Origin: Undibacterium cyanobacteriorum | Lineage (GTDB): Bacteria > Pseudomonadota > Gammaproteobacteria > Burkholderiales > Burkholderiaceae_D | Direction: 5' to 3' | Assembly (NCBI RefSeq): GCF_031326225.1 | Contig: NZ_CP133720.1 | Location: forward strand, 1 to 64,000 | DNA length: 64,000 bases | Part shown: positions 8,487 to 15,879 of the stretch, piece by piece | How the letters are laid out: each line of letters starts with the position of its first letter | How positions within the stretch are numbered: the first letter of the stretch is position 1 | The notes under the pieces: model-generated | Database searches by the model: none | What the model was told of the DNA's origin: nothing | What the model saw: only the letters and a program-made list of their open reading frames with translations | Position numbers and translations under genes: made by a program

Positions 8487-8744
8487 ATGAACATTATTTA
8501 TAACAGCGATCAATATAGTGTGGTCGAATTCGGTGCTGAGTCTGAACATGAAGCCTTGCGCTTTGGTGGGTATGAAATTACGGACAAAGCAGTGCGTCGT
8601 GAATGTTTTATAGGGGGGCTGCTCGCAGAAACCTTCCGGCATGACGTTCAACAACTGATTTCAAGCGAACCAAGCATAGAAGAAATCGATGAATTTCTTG
8701 GCAAATTCGATTCCTATATGGGACAAAATATCTCGTTGCATTGA
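8487..8744 (+). CDS. DUF3567 family protein
   Basis: I start at ATG 8487, eight bases after AAGGA, giving 85 residues beginning MNIIYNSDQY. An ATG at 8478 lies within that ribosome-binding site. The sequence carries the DUF3567 signatures: an N-terminal 'YNSDQYSVVEF' strand, 'GGYEITDKAVRRECFI', and a C-terminal 'EPSIEEIDEFLGKFDSYM' helix. DUF3567 proteins are short, cytoplasmic, nearly confined to betaproteobacteria and uncharacterised. The gene stands alone between the ntrYX run and a terminator, with a sigma28-like promoter upstream that hints at co-regulation with motility. That link is an inference. Confidence 0.85.
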   Translation: MNIIYNSDQYSVVEFGAESEHEALRFGGYEITDKAVRRECFIGGLLAETFRHDVQQLISSEPSIEEIDEFLGKFDSYMGQNISLH

Positions 8745-8813
8745 ACTTCTTGCGTCGCTTGGCAAGCGAGAGCTTGGAACATACCGTCCTCGGTGCGCTG
8801 GAGTCAAAAAAAC

Positions 8814-8844
8814 AAAAGGGAAATGCTTGGCATTTCCCTTTTTA
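8814..8844 (+). terminator. Intrinsic terminator after the DUF3567 gene
   Basis: AAAAGGGAAATG (8814-8825) pairs with CATTTCCCTTTT (8831-8842) around a CTTGG loop, followed by Ts. The A-run on the left side would also let it work on the minus strand. Confidence 0.8.
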
Positions 8845-8910
8845 CTTGTGCTATCGTTGACACCCTGCTTCGGTGCAAAATTAGCATGCTGATGTTGAAT
8901 TAGACGAGGC

Positions 8911-8942
8911 AAAAAAAAACCCGCTAGCTAGGCTGCGGGTTT
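8911..8942 (-). terminator. Strong intrinsic terminator reading leftward
   Basis: On the minus strand AAACCCGC pairs with GCGGGTTT around an inner AGC/GCT stem and is followed by nine Ts (the A-run at 8911-8919). No annotated minus-strand gene lies to its right before 9255, so it appears to end a non-coding transcript. Confidence 0.6.
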
Positions 8943-9045
8943 AAGTCCAAACCTTTTTGGGAGGTGTTGGAGGAGACAGGTATTAATGTATCGCAGTGCA
9001 GCAAAATAGTCTCGCTGCTTTTTCGTATATCAATCATCATTTTCG
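8911..9045 (-). ncRNA. Candidate small RNA with two anti-Shine-Dalgarno motifs
   Basis: The minus strand has a strong terminator at its left end and, 20-40 bases before it, two C/U-rich motifs reading TCTCCTCC and CACCTCCC (plus strand 8960-8978), both complementary to ribosome-binding sites. CCUCC-rich single-stranded loops before a terminator are typical of trans-acting small RNAs. The right end (promoter) is not located; 9045 is arbitrary. The alternative is that the plus strand matters: GGAGGAGACA at 8969-8978 looks like a good ribosome-binding site for a seven-codon frame starting ATG 8986. Confidence 0.35.
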
Positions 9046-9254
9046 TGAATATCTCTGGGCTATTTTGACTTTTCCCCAGTGAAGCTGAAAACGCCGACTA
9101 AAATTAGAAATCACCCTCTAAATCACCGAGTAGATCGGTTCATTATTGAGCCCAGAAGAATGGCCGCTAAGTTATATGAATTACTTATGCCAAATTCTAA
9201 GTTCCTTCCTTAAAATAATGAATCATGAAAGACAGAATAAATCTGGAGATGCAG
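8945..9254. other. Intergenic region before the amidohydrolase
   Basis: Apart from the possible small RNA at its left end, I see no gene here. A second weak hairpin, GGTTT (8938-8942) with AAACC (8949-8953) followed by TTTTT, overlaps the right arm of the leftward terminator, so the two structures exclude each other. Sequence from 9050 to 9250 is AT-rich and probably carries the promoter of the next gene, but no clear box stands out. Confidence 0.4.
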
Positions 9255-10445
9255 ATGCAAGTGTTTGACCCAATTCTCAGTATTAATGAAGAAATTATCA
9301 AAATTCGACGACAAATCCATGCACATCCTGAACTTTGCTTTGAAGAAGTAAAGACGGCGGAATTGGTCAAAGCCAAATTGACCGAATGGGGAATTAGTTA
9401 CATCGAAGGCTTAGCAGATACTGGGGTAGTCGGCATTATCAAAAAAGGCGAAGCGGGTCGTGCAATTGGTTTGCGCGCTGATATGGATGCCTTGCCAATG
9501 CAAGAAATTAATCAGTTCCCACACGCTTCAGTCCACCCGGGAAAAATGCATGCATGCGGTCATGATGGCCATACCGCGATGTTGCTTGGCGCAGCCCACT
9601 ACTTGCAGTACCACGCGGAGTTTGATGGCACGGTGTATTTGATATTTCAACCCGCGGAAGAAGGCGGCGGTGGTGCACGACGGATGATCGCCGAGGGTCT
9701 ATTCGAAAAATGCCCAATGGAAGCGGTGTTTGGACTGCATAATTGGCCTGGCCTTCCCGCCGGAAGTTTTGGTGTACGCGAAGGCGCTTTAATGGCTTCT
9801 TCTAATGAGTTTAAAGTAATCGTGCATGGTAAAGGCGCTCACGCAGCACAACCTCAAAAAGGTATCGATCCAGTGATGATCGCAGTGCAAATCGCGCAAA
9901 GTTGGCAAACCATTGTGAGTCGAAACCTTAATCCCCTCGAACCTGCCGTCTTATCCCTCACGCAAATTCATACTGGGAGCGCTACCAACGTCATTCCAGA
10001 TGATGCAACAATGATCGGCACAGTCAGAACCTTTAGCATCGCTGCCCTTGATTTGATCGAGCAGCGGATGCGAACCATCGCGGAACAAACCGCCCTCGCC
10101 TTTGATGCACAAGTCGAGTTTCAGTTTAAGCGCAATTATCCTCCCTTGGTGAATCATGCCTCTCAAACCGAATTCGCGGTAAAGGTGATGCAAGACTTGG
10201 TGGGTAGCGACAAAGTCAACGCGAACGTGGAAGCGACGATGGGAGCGGAAGATTTCGCTTATATGCTGCAAGCCAAACCTGGTTGCTATGTCTTTTTAGG
10301 GAATGGTGATGGTGATCATCGAAGTGCGGGGCATGGCTTAGGCCCCTGCAATTTACATAATCCTAGCTATGATTTTAATGATGACTTACTACCGATCGGT
10401 GCAAGTTATTGGGTAAGCCTGGTGCAGAAGTACTTTGCAAAATAA
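9255..10445 (+). CDS. M20 family amidohydrolase (N-acyl amino acid / hippurate hydrolase type)
   Basis: I prefer ATG 9255, six bases after GGAG, giving 396 residues; ATG 9225 would add ten residues but lacks a ribosome-binding site. The protein follows the M20D pattern: HAHPELCFEE at 22-31, metal ligands Cys101 and His103 in HACGHDGHT, Glu135/Glu136 in PAEEGGGG, a GLHNWPG motif, and a central dimerisation domain starting around 185. A late metal ligand lies in GHGLGPCNLHNPSYDFND. These enzymes cleave N-acyl groups from amino acids (hippurate, acetylated amino acids, auxin conjugates); the substrate is not decidable. No signal peptide is present. The gene stands alone with a terminator behind it. 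Confidence 0.88.
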   Translation: MQVFDPILSINEEIIKIRRQIHAHPELCFEEVKTAELVKAKLTEWGISYIEGLADTGVVGIIKKGEAGRAIGLRADMDALPMQEINQFPHASVHPGKMHACGHDGHTAMLLGAAHYLQYHAEFDGTVYLIFQPAEEGGGGARRMIAEGLFEKCPMEAVFGLHNWPGLPAGSFGVREGALMASSNEFKVIVHGKGAHAAQPQKGIDPVMIAVQIAQSWQTIVSRNLNPLEPAVLSLTQIHTGSATNVIPDDATMIGTVRTFSIAALDLIEQRMRTIAEQTALAFDAQVEFQFKRNYPPLVNHASQTEFAVKVMQDLVGSDKVNANVEATMGAEDFAYMLQAKPGCYVFLGNGDGDHRSAGHGLGPCNLHNPSYDFNDDLLPIGASYWVSLVQKYFAK

Positions 10446-10507
10446 GTCCAACTGGTACCAGCAATACGGACACTAGCAAAATTAATGTGTCATGCGAGAT
10501 TATCAAA

Positions 10508-10543
10508 ACAAAGGGCAGATCGAAATCTGCCCTTTGTGTTTTT
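10508..10543 (+). terminator. Bidirectional terminator between amidohydrolase and chemoreceptor
   Basis: ACAAAGGGCAGAT (10508-10520) pairs with ATCTGCCCTTTGTGT (10525 onward), followed by Ts. It lies between two convergent genes and can serve both. Confidence 0.85.
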
Positions 10544-10574
10544 ATGATGAAAAATTTTGGTGCAAAATCAGTGC

Positions 10575-12221
10575 TTAGAATTCATCCCAATCGCCACTAT
10601 CATCGTTTGCCACTTTCGCTGGCTTGGCGCCGATACGAGGAGCGCTAGCTCGCGCTGGCGCTGGTCTTGCCGCCGGAGCGCGACCAATATTCATAGAGCC
10701 CTGGGCGTTATTAAGTTTGAAGACATCAAGTGCTTTAGTCAGCAATTCGGCTTGTTCCTCCAAGGACTCGGCCGCAGCTGCAGCCTCTTCAACGAGAGCC
10801 GCGTTTTGCTGCGTCATTTCATCCATTTGATTGATCGCCGAGCCAATTTCTTGGATACCAGAACTTTGTTCTTGGCTAGCTGCAGTAATTTCAGCCATGA
10901 TATCGCTCACGCGCCGCACCGACGCTACGATTTCACCCATAGTTTGACCGGCTTGATCGACCAACGCTGAACCAGCTGTGACCTTGTCGACCGAATCACC
11001 GATTAAGGCTTTAATTTCTTTCGCTGCTGCAGCGCTGCGTTGGGCCAAACTACGTACTTCAGAGGCGACCACGGCAAAGCCGCGACCTTGTTCTCCCGCA
11101 CGGGCAGCTTCAACGGCCGCATTCAAGGCCAAAATATTGGTTTGGAACGCAATGCCATCAATCACGCTAATAATGTCGACAATTTTCTTAGATGACTGAT
11201 TAATGTCATCCATGGTTGTAACGACTTGGCTAACGACCTCACCGCCCTTCACCGCAACTTCAGAGGCGGTTTCCACCATCTTATTGGCTTGACGAGCATT
11301 GTCGGCATTTTGTTTGACTGTCTCGGTCATCGTCTCCATTGACGAAGAAGTTTCTTCTAAGCTGCTTGCTTGAGACTCAGTTCTTGACGACAAGTCAGTA
11401 TTTCCCGAGGCGATTTCAGCGCTAGCGACTTTGATCGTTTCAGCTGAAGTCTTGATGTCAGACACCATGTTTTGCAAGCGAGTCTGCATCTCGCTGAGAG
11501 CGGCCAACAAACTACTGGTATCGCCTGGTTCCACATCGATGCGCATAGTCAGATCGCCTGACGCGACTGCTGAGGCGATCTCTTGTGCGTACTCAGGTTC
11601 GCCGCCTAGTTGTTGCCAAATAGTGCGAATAATAAAGAAGGACACCACACCCAAAACCAAAACCACAAAGACGCCAGAAATGATCACGGTCCACAGTACG
11701 CGACGCACATTGTCATTACTGTTGTCGACGCCCGCAGTGAATTGATTCTGAGCGGCTTCGACGGTCTTGCTAATGTCTGTTTCAAGTACCTTGAGCGAGT
11801 TCTGCATTTGCCCGATGGCTGCTTGTGGGTCGCCCTGGTCCATACCCAACATGATCTTGGCTACTGTCACAGCGGGACCGTAATAGGCATCGAACTCCTT
11901 GTTCAAGCGATCGCCTAAGGCTTGTTGGCCAGGCAGCGCCCCCAAAGCTTTGAATTTCTCTCGAACCTTCTTGGCGCGCTCACCGACGGCGTCGATGCCT
12001 TTTTTGTCATCTTCGCCGACAGCCTGTTTTAGGGAGTCCACAATGCCTTGGACATCGGTCTGAATGACCTTGACCTTATCCAACACAGGATAGTCAATCT
12101 TTTCAGTAGTCTTAATGGAGTTGATCGCTGTTGTAGAAAAATACACACTGGCGGCAATTCCCACACCAAAAATGACGGTGGCGACGATAGGGAGCGCCCA
12201 GATTCTGCGTTTGATGCTCAT
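10575..12221 (-). CDS. Methyl-accepting chemotaxis protein with C-terminal WxxF tether
   Basis: I start at ATG 12221, which has GAGG about eight bases upstream, giving 548 residues; an upstream in-frame extension is unlikely. Order: a short cytoplasmic N-terminus, TM1 (about 7-29), a periplasmic four-helix-type ligand domain, TM2 (about 180-202), HAMP, and a long signalling coiled coil. The coiled coil holds the conserved hairpin tip IDGIAFQTNILALNAAVEAA, which contacts CheA and CheW. The last residues, DWDEF, fit the xWxxF pentapeptide that docks CheR (and CheB) in high-abundance Tsr/Tar-type receptors, after a flexible Ala/Pro-rich linker. The ligand is unknown. Confidence 0.93.
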   Translation of the reverse strand: MSIKRRIWALPIVATVIFGVGIAASVYFSTTAINSIKTTEKIDYPVLDKVKVIQTDVQGIVDSLKQAVGEDDKKGIDAVGERAKKVREKFKALGALPGQQALGDRLNKEFDAYYGPAVTVAKIMLGMDQGDPQAAIGQMQNSLKVLETDISKTVEAAQNQFTAGVDNSNDNVRRVLWTVIISGVFVVLVLGVVSFFIIRTIWQQLGGEPEYAQEIASAVASGDLTMRIDVEPGDTSSLLAALSEMQTRLQNMVSDIKTSAETIKVASAEIASGNTDLSSRTESQASSLEETSSSMETMTETVKQNADNARQANKMVETASEVAVKGGEVVSQVVTTMDDINQSSKKIVDIISVIDGIAFQTNILALNAAVEAARAGEQGRGFAVVASEVRSLAQRSAAAAKEIKALIGDSVDKVTAGSALVDQAGQTMGEIVASVRRVSDIMAEITAASQEQSSGIQEIGSAINQMDEMTQQNAALVEEAAAAAESLEEQAELLTKALDVFKLNNAQGSMNIGRAPAARPAPARASAPRIGAKPAKVANDDSGDWDEF

Positions 12222-12567
12222 CAAAAAACCTCGACTTATGTTGTTAGTGAAAACGTCTAGGAGTGAGCTTTTATACCAATTCCTCAAGTGGCGAATTTGG
12301 TAGTGAAGCGCGCTATTCGTTTCCGGATAACGTCAGTGAATTACTTTTGAAAATGAGACACGCTTTGTTGGAACACAAAGTTCTTGCTATTGTAGGGCTG
12401 AGAGCAAATTGATTTTGTCAAATATCGTGACGACGATAGTCCTTAAGTGACAGCGAATATCGAATCGGATACTTTTCAAGTGCATTTGAAGTCGCCCCAA
12501 TTTTCTTACTGCTAAGTAACAGTGTAAGGCAATGCCATAAAAAATGTGAAAATCTTATTGCTGCAGA
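12222..12567. other. Intergenic region upstream of the chemoreceptor
   Basis: This 346-base gap must hold the chemoreceptor promoter (minus strand) and the comM 3' end. I looked for a sigma28 pattern on the minus strand and did not find a convincing one. No terminator hairpin, repeat or small gene stands out. Confidence 0.4.
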
Positions 12568-14103
12568 TTAATGTTCTTTGAGGGCTCGTCGATACTGTAT
12601 CGCTTCTGCCACATGTTGTTGTTTTATGACCGCATGGTTTGATAAATCAGCAATAGTTCGTGCGAGTTTAAGCACACGATGAAAGGCACGAGCAGACCAG
12701 TTGAACTTGCTCATGGCGTTTTGGAGCAGGTCGATAGCAGCTTGCTCCGATTGACAATACTGATCAATTTCATTAGTGGACAGTAGGCTGTTGCTCTTCC
12801 CTTGACGCTCGATCTGCCGTTGAAATGCATGTTCCACACGCGCTCGGATCTGGTCGCTGGATTCACCATCGGCAAGCTTTAATAGATCTTCGTGTGGCAG
12901 AGCGTTGACCGGAATTTGCATATCAATTCGGTCTAATAATGGCCCAGACAAACGGCCCTGATAGCGGTCGATCGAATCGGGAGTGCACCGACATTTCCCA
13001 TTAAAATGACCGAAGTAACCACAGGGACAGGGATTCATTGCGGCAATCAATTGAAAGCGTGCCGGAAATTCGGCCTGGCGCGCGGCACGTGAGATGCATA
13101 TGTGCCCTGATTCGAGGGGTTCGCGTAACACCTCTAAGACTTTGCGGTCGAACTCTGGTAGTTCATCAAGAAATAAAACACCGCGATGGGCCAGCGAGAT
13201 TTCACCTGGGCGAGGATTGCCGCCACCGCCTACTAGCGCCACGGCCGACGCCGTGTGATGAGGGCTACGAAATGGCCGTTGTTTCCAGCGTTCGATAGAA
13301 AAGCCACCTGTGAGTGATTGAACAGCGGCTGACTCCAAACCCTCGACGTCGGTCATACTTGGTAAAATGCTAGGAAACCGTGATGCCAGCATCGATTTGC
13401 CCGTCCCTGGTGGCCCTATCATTAAGGCGCTGTGTTGGCCGGCGGCAGCTATTTCAAGGGCTCGTTTGGCCTTCTGTTGCCCTTTCACTTCGTGCAAATC
13501 TGGATAGCATGGGAGCCTTCCAACTGCGGCGCTGGCATATGCAACTAAGCTTTGCTCATCGGATCTTGCAGCGAAGTGGGCGCATACCTGCAGCAAACTT
13601 TGAGCGGGCAAAATGCGGGCTTGCTTAACCAAAGCAGCTTCTTCGGCGTTGGCAATCGGTAGGATAAAGGCTGCATGGGGAAGACGTGCAGACGGATCAA
13701 TTTGATGACTTTGCGCAATCGCAAAGGTCATCGCTAAAGCACCGCGAATTGGCCTTAATTCGCCAGAAAGAGATAGCTCGCCAGCGAATTCATAATCGTC
13801 AAAAGCATCATTCGGGATTTGACCGGAGGCCGCCAAAATCCCGAGGGCGATGGGCAAATCGAAGCGCCCCGATTCTTTGGGGAGTTCGGCAGGAGCTAGG
13901 TTAACCGTGATTCTTTGAGCTGGAAAATCAAAACGAGAATTTTGAATCGCCGCCCGCACACGGTCTTTTGATTCTTTGACTTCGGTCTCGGGAAGACCAA
14001 CGATGGTGAAAGCAGGAAGCCCATTCGCAAGATGGACTTCGACTGTCACTTGCGGTGCTGACATGCCGCTCAATGCGCGACTTTTAAGCACCGCTAAACT
14101 CAT
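12568..14103 (-). CDS. comM: ComM/YifB family Mg-chelatase-like AAA+ ATPase
   Basis: The 511-residue protein has the YifB/ComM layout. An N-terminal Lon-like fold (1-170) contains the conserved GLPETEVKESKDRVRAA segment. The AAA+ core has Walker A GPPGTGKS at 230-237 and Walker B VLFLDELPEF near 310, and a C-terminal Mg_chelatase_C helical region closes the protein. A CPCGYFG cysteine motif characteristic of the family is present. ComM is a hexameric helicase that promotes branch migration during integration of DNA taken up by natural transformation. It starts one base inside the ubiK stop codon (TAATG), so it is translationally coupled to ubiK. Confidence 0.92.
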   Translation of the reverse strand: MSLAVLKSRALSGMSAPQVTVEVHLANGLPAFTIVGLPETEVKESKDRVRAAIQNSRFDFPAQRITVNLAPAELPKESGRFDLPIALGILAASGQIPNDAFDDYEFAGELSLSGELRPIRGALAMTFAIAQSHQIDPSARLPHAAFILPIANAEEAALVKQARILPAQSLLQVCAHFAARSDEQSLVAYASAAVGRLPCYPDLHEVKGQQKAKRALEIAAAGQHSALMIGPPGTGKSMLASRFPSILPSMTDVEGLESAAVQSLTGGFSIERWKQRPFRSPHHTASAVALVGGGGNPRPGEISLAHRGVLFLDELPEFDRKVLEVLREPLESGHICISRAARQAEFPARFQLIAAMNPCPCGYFGHFNGKCRCTPDSIDRYQGRLSGPLLDRIDMQIPVNALPHEDLLKLADGESSDQIRARVEHAFQRQIERQGKSNSLLSTNEIDQYCQSEQAAIDLLQNAMSKFNWSARAFHRVLKLARTIADLSNHAVIKQQHVAEAIQYRRALKEH

Positions 14104-14348
14104 TAGGCCTCGTCTCTTAGTTGCGCCTCAAGTGCCGCGACGCGTGCTTCTAAGGCTTCTAATTTGGCGCGTGTTTTGGCTAAGACTTGGGCTTGGATAT
14201 CAAACTCTTCGCGTGTAACGAGATCAAGTTTTGAAAAACCTTGGGTCATCATGGCTTTGACATTCTTCTCAATATCCTTGGCAGGCGAACTTTCCAATAC
14301 CTGATGGAGTTTCGCTTGCATATCATTTAGAAAATTATTTGCGTCCAT
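14103..14348 (-). CDS. ubiK: UbiK family ubiquinone biosynthesis accessory factor
   Basis: I start at ATG 14348 (MDANNFLNDM), giving 81 residues, the normal length for the family; a start at 14378 would add ten residues. The protein is all-helical. Its C-terminal half is a heptad coiled coil (LAKTRAKLEALEARVAALEA), as in UbiK/YqiC (formerly DUF526, BMFP). UbiK trimers bind UbiJ and promote aerobic ubiquinone synthesis at the membrane. It lies upstream of comM with overlapping stop and start codons, and is divergent from the torF-glnK-amtB operon, the usual Burkholderiales arrangement. Confidence 0.88.
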   Translation of the reverse strand: MDANNFLNDMQAKLHQVLESSPAKDIEKNVKAMMTQGFSKLDLVTREEFDIQAQVLAKTRAKLEALEARVAALEAQLRDEA

Positions 14349-14423
14349 TTTTTGTCTATCCGTTGAAATGCTTGTCATTCTTGCCGTAATAAGTACCGGA
14401 ATAGTGCAAATTGGCCTGCTCCA

Positions 14424-14451
14424 CGCACCAAATCAGTGCCATTTTGGTGCG
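14424..14451. promoter_or_regulatory. Two overlapping NtrC-like binding sites
   Basis: CGCACCAAATCAGTGCC (14424-14440) matches the NtrC consensus TGCACC-A-N3-T-GGTGCA at about 14 of 17 positions, with R-G-T-G-C on the right. AGTGCCATTTTGGTGCG (14435-14451) matches at about 13. They lie about 185-200 bases upstream of a sigma54-type promoter, a normal enhancer distance. Scored by eye. Confidence 0.6.
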
Positions 14452-14559
14452 ATCTCAATAAGCCTACTCTATTTCAATAGCAATTTATTACGCCTTTGAA
14501 CAAAATTTGGTCTTTTTTTAGAAAACCACTTTTTAATTGAAAAACCTCGTTTTACTAGG

Positions 14560-14572
14560 TGTGCAGCGCACA
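14560..14572. promoter_or_regulatory. Palindrome TGTGC-AGC-GCACA, possible PHB-regulator site
   Basis: This perfect palindrome contains TGC-N3-GCA, the core seen three more times near the phasin and thiolase genes. The same TGCAGCGCACAAG string occurs at 23601 upstream of the thiolase. It sits between the NtrC-like sites and the sigma54-like promoter. It could equally be a chance palindrome. Confidence 0.3.
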
Positions 14573-14625
14573 AGAACGATACCACTTTTTGGTCGCGGCT
14601 GGAATTTCCTCTGCAAAATGAAAAG

Positions 14626-14642
14626 CTGGCATGAGTCCTGCT
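14626..14642 (+). promoter_or_regulatory. Sigma54 promoter of torF-glnK-amtB
   Basis: CTGGCATGAGTCCTGCT matches YTGGCACG-N4-TTGCW with two mismatches and keeps the essential GG and GC at the correct -24/-12 spacing. Transcription would start near 14653, about 80 bases before torF. The NtrC-like sites upstream fit this reading. Confidence 0.6.
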
Positions 14643-14730
14643 AAGACAGCAGTAAGCAACGAAGAAGTACAAAGATTTAAGTATTGTTGAACCAGCATTG
14701 ATTGACTTTTACATAATTAAGGGAAACGAA

Positions 14731-15492
14731 ATGAAGAAAATTCTACTCTGTGCAGCGGTCGCAAGTACTTTCATGGGAAGTGTTGCTCACGCGGACGACG
14801 CCAAACCGGCCGAAGCCCAACCAGAACATGTAGTGAGTTTTAATCTCGGTGCCGTCACCGATTACCGTTACCGCGGAATCTCACAATCTGGTCTGAAGCC
14901 TGCCCTACAAGGCGGTGCAGACTACACCAATAACGTGAACGGACTGTATGCCGGCGCATGGTTGTCCACCATTAAATGGACCAAAGACGCAGGTGGTGGT
15001 GGTAGCGTCGAAGTGGATCTCTACGCGGGTAAGCGTGGTGAGATCGCTAGTGGCATTACTTATGACGTCGGCGTTTTGTCCTACGTCTATCCTTCCAATG
15101 ATTTGGGCAAGGTAAAGGGTTTTGTTGATGCCAACACCACTGAGCTTTACGGACAGTTGAGTAATGGCCCTGTGTATATCAAATACTCGCACTCATTCAC
15201 GAACACATTCGCATTTGTTGATAGTAAAGGTAGTGGCTACCTCGACGTTGGCGCGAATCTGGAAATGTCCGATGGCTATACCTTGAACTTACACGCAGGT
15301 CGTCAGACTTTGAAGAACAACAGTGCCTATGCGTACAACGATTGGAAAATCGGCGTGACCAAAGAACTTGGTGGCGTGAATTTCTCTTTGTCAGTGATCG
15401 GCACCAATGCGGACGACAAATTGTATGTCACGCCATCTGCCAAGTTCACCGGCAAAACGAGCCTTCAATTGTTGGCTGTGAAGACTTTCTAA
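14731..15492 (+). CDS. TorF family putative porin
   Basis: I start at ATG 14731 (MKKILLCAAV), six bases after AAGGGA; a TTG at 14698 is in frame but unlikely. The 253-residue product has a clear signal peptide (cleavage near VAHADD) and a mature part made of alternating amphipathic beta strands. It starts with 'FNLGAVTDYRYRGISQS', the signature of the TorF (TIGR02001) outer-membrane family, and ends in phenylalanine, as outer-membrane barrels do. It is the first gene of a likely nitrogen-controlled operon with glnK and amtB. A role in letting nitrogen compounds cross the outer membrane is inferred from context only. Confidence 0.85.
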   Translation: MKKILLCAAVASTFMGSVAHADDAKPAEAQPEHVVSFNLGAVTDYRYRGISQSGLKPALQGGADYTNNVNGLYAGAWLSTIKWTKDAGGGGSVEVDLYAGKRGEIASGITYDVGVLSYVYPSNDLGKVKGFVDANTTELYGQLSNGPVYIKYSHSFTNTFAFVDSKGSGYLDVGANLEMSDGYTLNLHAGRQTLKNNSAYAYNDWKIGVTKELGGVNFSLSVIGTNADDKLYVTPSAKFTGKTSLQLLAVKTF

Positions 15493-15517
15493 TCTGCGCA
15501 AATCGATTGAGAACATC

Positions 15518-15856
15518 ATGAAATTAATTACTGCAATTATCAAACCATTCAAGCTTGACGAAGTCCGTGAAGCGCTCTCTGAAATCGGTGTGCAAGGGAT
15601 TACTGTCACCGAAGTGAAAGGTTTCGGACGTCAAAAAGGTCACACCGAGTTATACCGTGGTGCGGAGTACGTGGTCGACTTTTTACCGAAAACCAAAATT
15701 GAAGCGGCGGTCGAAGACAGTATCGTTGAACGTGCTATTGAAGCGATCGAGACTTCGGCACGCACCGGCAAAATTGGTGACGGCAAAATCTTCGTGTACT
15801 CCTTAGACCAGGTCATCCGGATTCGTACTGGTGAAACAGGTAACGAAGCCTTATAA
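15518..15856 (+). CDS. glnK: PII signal transduction protein GlnK
   Basis: The 112-residue protein is a full-length PII protein. Tyr51 in the T-loop (YRGAEYVVDF) is the uridylylation site. The B-loop motif TGKIGDGKIFV (residues about 83-93) and the C-loop 'VIRIRTGETGNEAL' bind ATP/ADP and 2-oxoglutarate. PII trimers report nitrogen and energy state; GlnK blocks AmtB when ammonium is plentiful. I call it glnK and not glnB because amtB follows 23 bases later and a sigma54-type promoter lies upstream of the operon. By sequence alone the two paralogues are hard to separate. Confidence 0.93.
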   Translation: MKLITAIIKPFKLDEVREALSEIGVQGITVTEVKGFGRQKGHTELYRGAEYVVDFLPKTKIEAAVEDSIVERAIEAIETSARTGKIGDGKIFVYSLDQVIRIRTGETGNEAL

Positions 15857-15879
15857 GAATGAGATAGAGAGAGATCATA

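Noticed and set aside
12222..12567. Sigma28 promoter for the chemoreceptor
   Set aside because: CCGGATAA on the plus strand looked promising but is on the wrong strand, and no TAAAG box is at the right distance on the minus strand.
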